Made by a program: the position numbers and the translations under genes
Assembly: GCF_026341855.1 (NCBI RefSeq)
Contig: NZ_JAPENW010000001.1
Coordinates: forward strand, 1,736,001 to 1,800,000
DNA from: Streptomyces sp. NBC_00568
GTDB lineage: Bacteria; Actinomycetota; Actinomycetes; Streptomycetales; Streptomycetaceae
Direction of reading: 5' to 3'
Length of the DNA: 64,000 bases
Part shown: piece after piece, positions 57,519 through 64,000 of the stretch
How positions within the stretch are numbered: the first letter of the stretch is position 1
Layout: each line of letters starts with the position of its first letter
Notes under the pieces: generated by a model
Told to the model about the DNA's origin: nothing
The model's database searches: none
What the model saw: the letters and a program-made list of their open reading frames with translations, nothing else

Positions 57519-59318
57519 TCAGTCGCCGCTCGCGGAACCGAGGACCAGGGTGACCGTCTTCTCCGCGCCGCCTCGCCGGAGCGTCAGCCGGAGCCGGTCG
57601 CCGGGACGGTGGGCGCGGGTCTTCACGATGAGTTCCTCGCCGGAGTGGACGCGCCGGCCGTCGACCTCGGTGATGACGTCGCCCGCCTTGATGCCCGCCT
57701 TCGCACCGGGACCGCCCGCGGTGACGGACGGACCGCCCCCGGCGGCCTTGGCGGTGACACGCGCGCCGTCGCCGTCGTACTCCATGTCGAGCGTGACACC
57801 GATCACAGGGTGGGTGGCCCTGCCGGTGTTGATCAGTTCTTCGGCGACGCGCTTGGCCTGGTTGACGGGGATGGCGAAGCCGAGCCCGATGGAACCGGCC
57901 TGACCGCTCCCCAGGCCGGAGCCGCTGTCGGCGGAGCGGATGGCGCTGTTGATGCCGATGACGCGGGCCCGCGTGTCGAGCAGGGGCCCGCCCGAGTTGC
58001 CGGGGTTGATGGGCGCGTCGGTCTGCAGGGCGTCCACATAGGAGACGTCGGTCCCGTCGCCCTTCTCGCCGCCCGCCGTGATGGGCCGCTCCTTGGCGCT
58101 GATGATCCCGGAGGTGACGGTGTTGGCGAGGTCGAAGGGCGCGCCGATGGCGACGACGGGGTCGCCGACCTGGACGTTGTCCGAGTTGCCCAGCGGCATC
58201 GGAGAGAGACCGCGGACGCCCGAGACCTTGACCACGGCGAGGTCGTAGCCGCTGTCGTGCCCGACGAGCTCGGCCTTCGCGGTCTCACCGCCGCTGAACG
58301 TCACGGATATCTCGCCGCTGCCGCCGGCCGGTTCGATCACGTGGTTGTTGGTGAGGATGTGTCCCTGGCCGTCGAGCACGAATCCGGTGCCGGTGCCCTC
58401 CTCCTCGCTTCCGCGCACATGGAGGGTGACGACGCTGGGCAGCGCGTGCGCCGCGATCCCGGCGACGCTGTCCGGGGCGCGCCCCGGGGCCTCCTTGGCG
58501 GCCTGCGGCAGCTCGACGTCCGTCAGCCCGCCGTTGCGCTCCAGATACGCCCCCGCGGCACCGCCCACTCCCCCGGACACCAGCGCGAGCGCGAGGGCGC
58601 CGAGCACCAGGGCCTTCCGGGTCCGCCTGCGCCGCTGCGCCGCGGTGGGCACGCCGACCCCGTTCTGCTGGAGGGGTCCGGGCGCGGCCCAGGGGTCGTA
58701 GTTCTGCCAGGGGTCGGGTGCGGCGGACTCGGCGGACGCGGCGGGCTCCGCTACGTGCGGGAAGCCCTGTCCGGCGGGCGCCGGGGGCGGCGCGTCCTGG
58801 GGCGCGGCGCCGAAGGGCGCGCTCTGGGGCGGGATTCCCCCGGTGAGGTGCGTTCCGTGGGCGGGGGTGGCCGCCTCCGCCCGGGAACCCGGCGCGTGCG
58901 CGCCCTGCGCCCGCGTGTCCTGCGTGAGGGCGGCCGCCGGGTGCTGGACCGGCGGGGCGGGCGCCCAGGGGCCTGGACGGCCGTAGGGCGGGGTGCTGTA
59001 GGGGTCGGGGGCGTGCAGGGGCTCGGGGCGCCGCGGGGCGGGCCGCTCCAGCTCGAAGTCGCCGTCGTCCGCGTCGCCGCCGTCGGCATCCTTGTCGAGG
59101 CCGACGGGGGAAGCGGACGCGGAAGAGGTGGAGGCCGCGCCTTCGGCCGGACCGGAAATCCCCGCGGGGCGGGCCAGCTCGAAGTCCCCGTCGCCGTCCC
59201 GGTCGCGGTCACCCTCCCCGGGAACGGGAGCTCCGCCCCCGGGCCCGGATTCGGCTCCCGTGCCCTGCGGCCGGGGCCGGCCCCACCACTTCGCCTTCGT
59301 GGGCTTGCCCTCGTCCAT
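57519..59318 (-). CDS. htrA: HtrA/DegP-type membrane serine protease
   Basis: A 599-aa envelope quality-control protease. Residues 1-225 are cytoplasmic and disordered, rich in Pro/Ala/Gly, and include a duplicated acidic DGDFEL(A/E)RP motif. One membrane segment (ALVLGALALALVSGGVGG, about 228-246) leads to the trypsin-like domain with triad His in LTNNHV, Asp in GYDLAVV and Ser in NPGNSGGPL. A single C-terminal PDZ domain (GIKAGDVITEVDGRRV) follows. ATG 59316-59318 has GGGGAGAG upstream. Its position after sigE and the anti-sigma gene matches mycobacteria, where SigE controls htrA. Confidence 0.93.
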   Translation of the reverse strand: MDEGKPTKAKWWGRPRPQGTGAESGPGGGAPVPGEGDRDRDGDGDFELARPAGISGPAEGAASTSSASASPVGLDKDADGGDADDGDFELERPAPRRPEPLHAPDPYSTPPYGRPGPWAPAPPVQHPAAALTQDTRAQGAHAPGSRAEAATPAHGTHLTGGIPPQSAPFGAAPQDAPPPAPAGQGFPHVAEPAASAESAAPDPWQNYDPWAAPGPLQQNGVGVPTAAQRRRRTRKALVLGALALALVSGGVGGAAGAYLERNGGLTDVELPQAAKEAPGRAPDSVAGIAAHALPSVVTLHVRGSEEEGTGTGFVLDGQGHILTNNHVIEPAGGSGEISVTFSGGETAKAELVGHDSGYDLAVVKVSGVRGLSPMPLGNSDNVQVGDPVVAIGAPFDLANTVTSGIISAKERPITAGGEKGDGTDVSYVDALQTDAPINPGNSGGPLLDTRARVIGINSAIRSADSGSGLGSGQAGSIGLGFAIPVNQAKRVAEELINTGRATHPVIGVTLDMEYDGDGARVTAKAAGGGPSVTAGGPGAKAGIKAGDVITEVDGRRVHSGEELIVKTRAHRPGDRLRLTLRRGGAEKTVTLVLGSASGD

Positions 59319-59455
59319 GCTCTCCCCACACCTGGCCCGCGGCACAACGCGCCGACGGTCACCGCAGACTTGTCGACCCCACACCCGTGATCCCCCGCGG
59401 GCGCGGCCCACCCCGGATTCAACCAGGTTCACGGGCCGCAGCGCAGAGGGCGGGG

Positions 59456-60424
59456 TCAGCGGGCGGTACGAGAGGTGGGGGACGAGGAGGAAGTGGGGGA
59501 CGGTGTGGCGGCGGGGGCGGCGAGCAGCCCCGGAGTCGTGACGTCCTGGTCGGCGGGCCACGAGGTCAGCGCGAGCGGCTGGGCGTCGGTGAGCGGACGT
59601 ATGAGTGGGGACATCGCGGCGGCACCGGCCACCACCGGTGTCGTCAGCGCGTGCATGGCCTCCTGGCCGCGGCCCGCCGGAGCGGGGACTCCGGGCAGCA
59701 GCGGGGCGGACACCTCGGTCGGCGCCACCGGACCATTGCCGAGCGCCCGCTCGCCCTGGGCGAGCAGCGGTCCGACGGACCGGCGGCGCTGGGACTCGGG
59801 AGTCGTGGCGGCCCCCGCGCCCTGGGAGCGTGACGGCGTCACATTGCTTCCGGTGCCGGATCCACCGCGGGCGTCCGCGGTGTCCCCCGGCATTCCGGTG
59901 GACACCCCGCCGAGCGCGACGGCGGCCAGCGACACCGCGCCCGCCGCGGCGAAGGCGAACCGCAGCCCGCGCGAGGCCGACCGCTCGGCCTCGTGACGGC
60001 TGACGTCATGGATACGGAAGCCGCGGCCCGGTGAGGACGGCAGTACATCGGTGTGCGGTCCGGCCGGCACGTACCCGAAGGGTTCGCCCCGCATTCCGAA
60101 GACGCCGGGCAGGCCGGTGCCCGCGGAGCCGCCGGGAAGTCCGGAGCCGAAGCTTCCTCCGCCGAGCCGCGAGCTGTCGGAGTCGCCTCCCCCGGGAAGC
60201 CCCTGGAGACGGGCCAGGAAGCTTTCGGAGGGGGGCGGCGGGGCCACTTCCGCGAAGACGTTCTTCAGTCGGCGCTGTGCGTCGGCCTCGGCCTTGCACT
60301 TCGCACAGGTGGCGAGGTGGGCTAGGACGCGGTCGCGCGACTCATGACCGAGCTCTCCGTCCACCAGGGCGGACAGCCGGTCTCCGAGGTGCTGCTCGGC
60401 AGGGGTAGGACGGGATCCACTCAC
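59456..60424 (-). CDS. zinc-binding anti-sigma factor
   Basis: A 322-aa protein that should hold the SigE-like factor inactive. The N-terminal anti-sigma domain has the zinc motif H36-x3-C40-x2-C43 in HLATCAKC. A Gly/Ser-rich linker follows, then one membrane-like segment ([18 protein letters not shown]), and a long low-complexity Pro/Ala/Ser extracytoplasmic tail. The GTG at 60422-60424 overlaps the sigma stop by 4 nt (GTGA), fixing their stoichiometry. The C-terminal 150 residues are longer than in mycobacterial RseA. Confidence 0.9.
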   Translation of the reverse strand: MSGSRPTPAEQHLGDRLSALVDGELGHESRDRVLAHLATCAKCKAEADAQRRLKNVFAEVAPPPPSESFLARLQGLPGGGDSDSSRLGGGSFGSGLPGGSAGTGLPGVFGMRGEPFGYVPAGPHTDVLPSSPGRGFRIHDVSRHEAERSASRGLRFAFAAAGAVSLAAVALGGVSTGMPGDTADARGGSGTGSNVTPSRSQGAGAATTPESQRRRSVGPLLAQGERALGNGPVAPTEVSAPLLPGVPAPAGRGQEAMHALTTPVVAGAAAMSPLIRPLTDAQPLALTSWPADQDVTTPGLLAAPAATPSPTSSSSPTSRTAR

Positions 60425-61191
60425 GCGGTCGCGCCCCCTCCCCCCAGCACGGGCACACGGGCCGCGAACGAGCGTCGCTCGGCGCGGGCCTCGGGAGACC
60501 GGTGAGCCAGGGCTTTGCGCAGCTGGGAGCGGCCGCGGTGGATCCGGGAGCGGACCGTGCCGAGCTTGACGCCCAGGGTCGCGGCGATCTCCTCGTAGGA
60601 CAGTCCCTCGATGTCGCAGAGGACGACGGCGGCACGGAACTCGGGTGCGAGGGTGTCCAGCGCCTGCTGGACGTCGGCGTCGAAGTGCGCGTCGTTGAAG
60701 ACCTGCTGCGGGGAGGGCTCCCGGCTGGGCAGGCGCTCGGCCGCGTCGTCGCCGAGGGCGTCGAAGCGGATGCGCTGCTTGCGCCGCACCATGTCGAGGA
60801 AGAGGTTCGTGGTGATGCGGTGCAGCCAGCCCTCGAAGGTGCCGGGTGTGTACGTCGACAGCGAGCGGAAGACGCGGACGAAGACTTCCTGGGTGAGGTC
60901 CTCGGCGTCGTGCTGGTTGCCCGTGAGGCGGTAGGCGAGGCGGTAGACGCGGCCGCTGTGGGTGCTGACGATCTCCTCCCACGTGGGCGGAGTCCACGGC
61001 TGCGACTCCGCGTCGGTGGTGAACGTCGCGGTCTGCACAGGGGCAGCGGCGTGGGACTGGTCAGCGTTGTCGGTCACGGATTTCGGCTCACCGGCTGATC
61101 TGAGTAGGCGCCTCAGCACCCCTCCCCGATCCACAGGCGCAGCCGCACCTCCCCTGTCGGCTCTGGTGGTGTCCAGTGGAGCCCCTACCAT
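60421..61191 (-). CDS. ECF sigma factor (SigE-like)
   Basis: A 256-aa extracytoplasmic-function sigma factor. Region 2 includes [18 protein letters not shown] and the promoter-melting [19 protein letters not shown]. Region 4 has the helix-turn-helix [25 protein letters not shown]. An N-terminal unstructured tail precedes region 2. Two ATGs are possible. That at 61189-61191 (GAGGTGG upstream) is preferred because codons farther upstream lose the G/C third-position bias; the other at 61297-61299 also has a good ribosome-binding site. Order sigE, anti-sigma, htrA, tatB with a divergent O-methyltransferase equals the mycobacterial SigE locus as I recall it. Confidence 0.92.
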   Translation of the reverse strand: MVGAPLDTTRADRGGAAAPVDRGGVLRRLLRSAGEPKSVTDNADQSHAAAPVQTATFTTDAESQPWTPPTWEEIVSTHSGRVYRLAYRLTGNQHDAEDLTQEVFVRVFRSLSTYTPGTFEGWLHRITTNLFLDMVRRKQRIRFDALGDDAAERLPSREPSPQQVFNDAHFDADVQQALDTLAPEFRAAVVLCDIEGLSYEEIAATLGVKLGTVRSRIHRGRSQLRKALAHRSPEARAERRSFAARVPVLGGGGATA

Positions 61192-61412
61192 AGCCACCTC
61201 GCCCGTTAGCTCCGGATAAGCGGTTTTACGGGAATTTGATACGGGCTCATATGGGTGCGTCAGCACCTGCCCGTGCTCCCGTCCCGTGTACTGGTCCATC
61301 GACTTCCCCCCGCTCGGTTCCCCCACCCCTCTAAACGCCCGGTCCCATCCGCGGGTTCCCAGCACCAACGGATACAGTCACGACCAGGCAACCACGGGGA
61401 CAGGAGAGGGTC
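61192..61412. promoter_or_regulatory. divergent promoter region sigE / O-methyltransferase
   Basis: About 220 bp including an A/T-richer patch (61195-61245) just before the preferred sigE start, likely the sigE promoter region. No exact -35/-10 or ECF-type pair can be assigned with confidence. Confidence 0.45.
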
Positions 61413-62045
61413 ATTACCGGCAACCGGCAGACGAGCTGGGCGTTCGCCGACGCCTTTGTCGCCGAGGACGAGGCGGTGCGCTGGGCCCGGGACCGGGCCC
61501 GCGAGGCAGGCATGCGCTCGGTGTCGCCCGGCACGGGCGCCGCGCTGTGCCTGCTCGCCGCCACCGTGGACGCGAAAGCGGTCGCGGAGATCGGGACCGG
61601 GACCGGCGTCTCCGGGATTCATCTTCTGCACGGCATGCGGCCGGACGGGGTACTGACCACGGTGGATCCGGAGCCGGAGCGCCAGCAGTTCGCCCGCCAG
61701 GCCTTCCGCGCCGCCGGTTTCGCCAGCAATCGCGCCCGCTTCATCCCGGGCCGCGCGCTCGACGTCCTGCCCCGTCTCGCCGACGCCGGCTACGACCTCG
61801 TCTTCTGCGACGGCGACCGTCTGGAGTGCCTGGACTACCTCGCTGAATCGTTGCGCCTGCTGCGTCCGGGCGGGCTCGTCGTCTTCGAGGGCGTCTTCGC
61901 CGACGGCCGCACGGTGGACGCGGGACCGCAGCCCGCGGAAGTGAGCCGGCTGCGCGAACTGCTGCGCGCGGTGCGCGAGAGCCAGGAGCTGGTGCCCTCG
62001 CTCCTGCCGGTGGGCGACGGCCTGCTGTGCGCGGTCAAGCGCTGA
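61413..62045 (+). CDS. SAM-dependent O-methyltransferase, probable AUU start
   Basis: A class I methyltransferase of 210 aa of the catechol/caffeoyl-CoA O-methyltransferase type. SAM motif I is in VAEIGTGTGVSG, then GVLTTVDPEPE with the acidic ribose ligand and YDLVFCDGD with the metal-binding acids. The conserved-looking N-terminus (NRQTSWAFADAFVAEDEA) precedes the first GTG (61476). The only suitable initiator in front of it is ATT at 61413-61415, with AGGAGAGGG 2-3 nt upstream. No ATG, GTG or TTG exists there in frame. It is divergent from sigE, as in mycobacteria; substrate unknown. Confidence 0.85.
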   Translation: MTGNRQTSWAFADAFVAEDEAVRWARDRAREAGMRSVSPGTGAALCLLAATVDAKAVAEIGTGTGVSGIHLLHGMRPDGVLTTVDPEPERQQFARQAFRAAGFASNRARFIPGRALDVLPRLADAGYDLVFCDGDRLECLDYLAESLRLLRPGGLVVFEGVFADGRTVDAGPQPAEVSRLRELLRAVRESQELVPSLLPVGDGLLCAVKR

Positions 62046-62153
62046 CCCGGCCGCCCGGACCGTTTCCCGTCGCACGCCGCTGACCAGGCCGTACGCCCCT
62101 TCCGGTGGCTGCCGGACAACCGGCGCGGCCGTCCCCGCGCCCCGGAAAGACAA

Positions 62154-62185
62154 CTTCCCCGGCACCATGTGCGGTACCGGGGAAG
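62154..62185. terminator. terminator between O-methyltransferase and DUF3117
   Basis: A 12-bp stem with one mismatch (CTTCCCCGG...CCGGGGAAG core) lies between two convergent genes. Confidence 0.75.
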
Positions 62186-62211
62186 CCGAAGAGGTATGGG
62201 CGCGTTCCGCG

Positions 62212-62379
62212 TCAGCCGACGACCTTCTTGAGGGCGTCGCCGAGCGCGTCCGCCTCGTCAGGGGTCAGCTCGACGACGAGCCGACCGCCGCCTTCGAGCG
62301 GAACGCGCATGACGATGCCCCGCCCCTCCTTGGTCACCTCGAGCGGGCCATCGCCCGTCCGCGGCTTCATGGCCGCCAT
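62212..62379 (-). CDS. DUF3117 protein
   Basis: A 55-aa protein (MAAMKPRTGDGPLEVT...) of the actinobacterial DUF3117 family: a small beta sheet, then the ELTPDEADALGDAL helix. Function unknown, almost universally conserved in the phylum. ATG 62377-62379 has AAGGGGAA upstream, and the longer frame has no initiation signal. It lies between the O-methyltransferase and the tag neighbourhood, as in mycobacteria as I recall. Confidence 0.92.
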   Translation of the reverse strand: MAAMKPRTGDGPLEVTKEGRGIVMRVPLEGGGRLVVELTPDEADALGDALKKVVG

Positions 62380-62743
62380 GCTCGTTCCCCTTCCTGAAAC
62401 CAGCTCATCGTCGCCGACGGCCCCCTCGGAGGGCACGCACGTCCTCTCATAGGACACACGTCACCGGCATCGAACACATTGCTTCCAGGCCATTATCCCG
62501 CATCTCAGGACCCGATGACCAACATCAGTCGGCATCGCTTGCGCAACGCGCTTGAGCAAAACCACTCAATTCGGCGATGTGGCTGCGATACTGCGCCGCC
62601 GCATGGACTTCCACGGCTCGGAATTCTTTGACGCAGGTCACATGTCGGCCCCGCGCCACCGCCGGTGATCTCCGCCATGCTGTCATCTGACGCAGGACGT
62701 ACCGCCCGGTACGACGGAGCCGCGACACCGGAGGGGACCCACC
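62380..62743. other. divergent intergenic region DUF3117 / enoyl-CoA hydratase
   Basis: About 360 bp, somewhat less GC-rich than the rest. Minus-strand GATAAT (62492-62497) with TTGGTC 19 nt upstream (62517-62522) may be the DUF3117 promoter. A 30-codon minus-strand frame ending at 62525 has no ribosome-binding site and is not called a gene. Confidence 0.4.
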
Positions 62744-63547
62744 ATGGCCGACACCGTGCTCTACGAGGTGAGCGACGGACTCGCGACCATCACGCTGAAC
62801 CGCCCCGAGGCGATGAACGCGATGAACACCGAGACCAAGGTCGCCTTCCGGGACGCGGCGCAGGCGGCCGCGTCGGACGACGCCGTGCGGGCGATCCTGC
62901 TGACCGCCGCCGGGGACCGGGCGTTCTGCGTCGGGCAGGACCTCAAGGAGCACATCGGGCTGCTGGCCGCCGACAAGCAGTCGGGGTCGGGCCGGACGAT
63001 GAGCACCGTGCGCGAGCACTACAACCCCATCGTGCGGGCGCTGACCGGGGCCGCGAAGCCCGTGGTGGCCGGGGTCAACGGCGTCGCGGCCGGGGCCGGC
63101 TTCGGTTTCGCGCTCGCCGCGGACTATCGCGTCGTCGCCGACACGGCCGCCTTCAACACGTCCTTCGCCGGAGTCGCGCTGACCGCCGACTCGGGGATCT
63201 CCTGGACGCTGCCCCGGGTCATCGGCCCGAGCCGCGCCGCCGACCTGCTGCTCTTCCCGCGCAGCATCGGCGCGCAGGAGGCGTACGAGCTGGGTATCGC
63301 GAACCGGCTGGTTCCGTCCGCCGAACTGCATGCCGAGGCGGAGAAGGTGGCGCGGGCGCTGGCCTCGGGGCCGACGCTGGCGTACGCCGCGCTGAAGGAG
63401 TCCCTCGCGTTCGGACTCACCCACTCGCTGGACGAGACCCTGGAGAAGGAGGACGAGCTCCAGGCGCGGGCCGGCGCCTCCGAGGACCACACCATCGCGG
63501 TCCAGGCGTTCGTGAACAAGGAGAAGCCGAAGTACTTGGGACGCTGA
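62744..63547 (+). CDS. enoyl-CoA hydratase/isomerase family protein
   Basis: A 267-aa crotonase-fold enzyme. The CoA-binding and oxyanion-hole motifs are DRAFCVGQDLKEH (about 64-76) and NGVAAGAGFGFALAADYRV (about 108-126). The later ALTADSGISWTLPRVIG segment has Asp at a catalytic position, as in PaaG-type isomerases/hydratases; the usual second Glu is not evident. It probably acts in degradation of an acyl-CoA such as a phenylacetate or fatty-acid intermediate. ATG 62744 has GGAGGGG upstream. The gene is monocistronic here; substrate not determined. Confidence 0.9.
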   Translation: MADTVLYEVSDGLATITLNRPEAMNAMNTETKVAFRDAAQAAASDDAVRAILLTAAGDRAFCVGQDLKEHIGLLAADKQSGSGRTMSTVREHYNPIVRALTGAAKPVVAGVNGVAAGAGFGFALAADYRVVADTAAFNTSFAGVALTADSGISWTLPRVIGPSRAADLLLFPRSIGAQEAYELGIANRLVPSAELHAEAEKVARALASGPTLAYAALKESLAFGLTHSLDETLEKEDELQARAGASEDHTIAVQAFVNKEKPKYLGR

Positions 63548-63712
63548 CGGTCCGGGAGCGGGCGCCGCGGCCGTCCGCGGCCGGTGGCGCGGCTCCCTGT
63601 GCCCCTCGTGGCCCGCGGCACCGCCCCTGTGCCCCTCTGGCCGGGCGCCGCTCCCCGCGCGTCCCCGTGGCCCTCGGCGCCGCTCCCCGCGTTCTCGGGA
63701 GGGTGCCGCCGA
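63548..63712. other. short repetitive intergenic spacer
   Basis: 165 bp of imperfect GGCGCCGCTCCC and GTGCCCCT words between the convergent enoyl-CoA hydratase and tag genes; no clean terminator hairpin. Confidence 0.35.
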
Positions 63713-64000
63713 TCACGGGGCGTCGCGCACCGCGCAGTCCACCAGATGGTCGTTCACCAGGCCGCACGCCTGCATCAGGGCGTACGCCGTCGTCGGGCCC
63801 ACGAAGCGGATGCCGCGCTTCTTGAGGGCCTTGGAGAGGGCGGTCGACCCGTCGGTGACGGCCGGCACGTCCGAGAGCTTCGTCGGCGCCGGACGGGCGG
63901 CGGGGTCGGGGGCGAAGGACCAGATCAGCTCGTCCAGCTCGCCCGGTGACCAGTCGGCCAGCACGCGCGCGTTGGCGACGGTCGCGCGGATCTTGGCGCC
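63713..64000 (-). CDS. tag: DNA-3-methyladenine glycosylase I (partial, 5' end outside)
   Basis: The C-terminal 95 residues of a Tag-type base-excision glycosylase. The frame continues to the window edge (AKIRATVANARVLADW...). Visible are the WSFAPD segment, the ALSKALKKRGIRFVGPTTAYALMQACGLVNDH block with its conserved GPTTAYA turn, and the zinc ligands His (VNDH) and Cys (VDC) near the C-terminus. It removes 3-methyladenine from DNA. The start lies to the right of base 64000. Confidence 0.92.
   Translation of the reverse strand, partial: GAKIRATVANARVLADWSPGELDELIWSFAPDPAARPAPTKLSDVPAVTDGSTALSKALKKRGIRFVGPTTAYALMQACGLVNDHLVDCAVRDAP

Noticed and set aside
62525..62617. 30-codon minus-strand GTG frame ending ...CASDAD
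   Set aside because: There is no ribosome-binding site and no -10 element spaced for a leaderless start, unlike the leader ORF at 32626-32718.
1..64000. CRISPR arrays, tRNA/rRNA genes, transposases, integrases, att sites
   Set aside because: No regularly spaced identical repeats with unique spacers, no recognisable RNA gene and no mobile-element protein was found; the repeats present are tandem or degenerate.

Overview
The window is a very GC-rich actinobacterial chromosome segment. Codon third positions are strongly G/C, GTG starts are frequent, and many proteins are typical of Streptomyces: UvrD2, AdnAB, mycoredoxin, MoeZ, membrane-anchored DUF3152, DUF3107, DUF3117, tandem Tap-like lipoprotein hydrolases and SigE/anti-sigma/HtrA/TatB. 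Streptomyces or a close relative is the best fit. About 48 protein genes are supported. I recognise no rRNA, tRNA, CRISPR array, insertion sequence, phage or plasmid genes.

Left part (1-21.5 kb): the window opens inside what looks like the leader of a whiB7/wblC-type gene lying just outside it, with its promoter at 303-342. Then come uvrD2, a divergent mycoredoxin gene with a perfect SigR-type promoter, nudC, an M20 dipeptidase, the recombination motor-nucleases adnB and adnA, an alkyltransferase-like protein, a large LPG-synthase-like membrane protein with a kinase-like domain, two paralogous secreted lipoprotein hydrolases, and moeZ. As I recall it, this order matches the whiB7-uvrD2-nudC-adnB-adnA-ogt-moeZ block of Mycobacterium tuberculosis.

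Middle (21.5-32.8 kb): about 11 kb separates moeZ from the DUF3152 gene, which are neighbours in mycobacteria as I recall. It holds (a) an apparent exopolysaccharide operon, namely a PelF-like glycosyltransferase, an eight-helix membrane protein, an SDR sugar epimerase and a spherulin-4 (GH135-like) protein, resembling the fungal galactosaminogalactan and bacterial Pel clusters, and (b) a four-gene peptide ABC importer. Ahead of the importer is a consensus promoter driving an apparently leaderless 30-codon ORF that ends in His-Cys-Arg. These are the strongest candidates for undescribed biology.

Centre (32.8-49.3 kb): DUF3152 metalloprotease with a 12-residue tandem repeat, a hydrolase, a TetR regulator, DUF3107, a ferritin-like protein, a DEAD-box helicase whose tail carries a perfect 252-bp tandem duplication, a hydrolase, a NYN-domain protein, a 50-residue protein behind a second perfect SigR-type promoter, MarC, a PHP phosphoesterase, a DUF6758 protein, an MFS exporter and a suppressor-of-fused-like protein.

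Right part (49.3-64 kb): a divalent-metal group (CorA, a soluble MgtE/CBS protein, DUF1003), Mrp/ApbC, then the extracytoplasmic stress block sigE, anti-sigma factor, htrA and tatB with a divergent O-methyltransferase, DUF3117, an enoyl-CoA hydratase and the 3' end of DNA-3-methyladenine glycosylase I. This order also recalls the mycobacterial tag-DUF3117-OMT-sigE-rseA-htrA-tatB-mrp-corA region. Strong GC-rich hairpins separate most convergent genes. Several genes lack a Shine-Dalgarno sequence and have TAnnnT 6-7 nt before ATG, suggesting leaderless transcripts.
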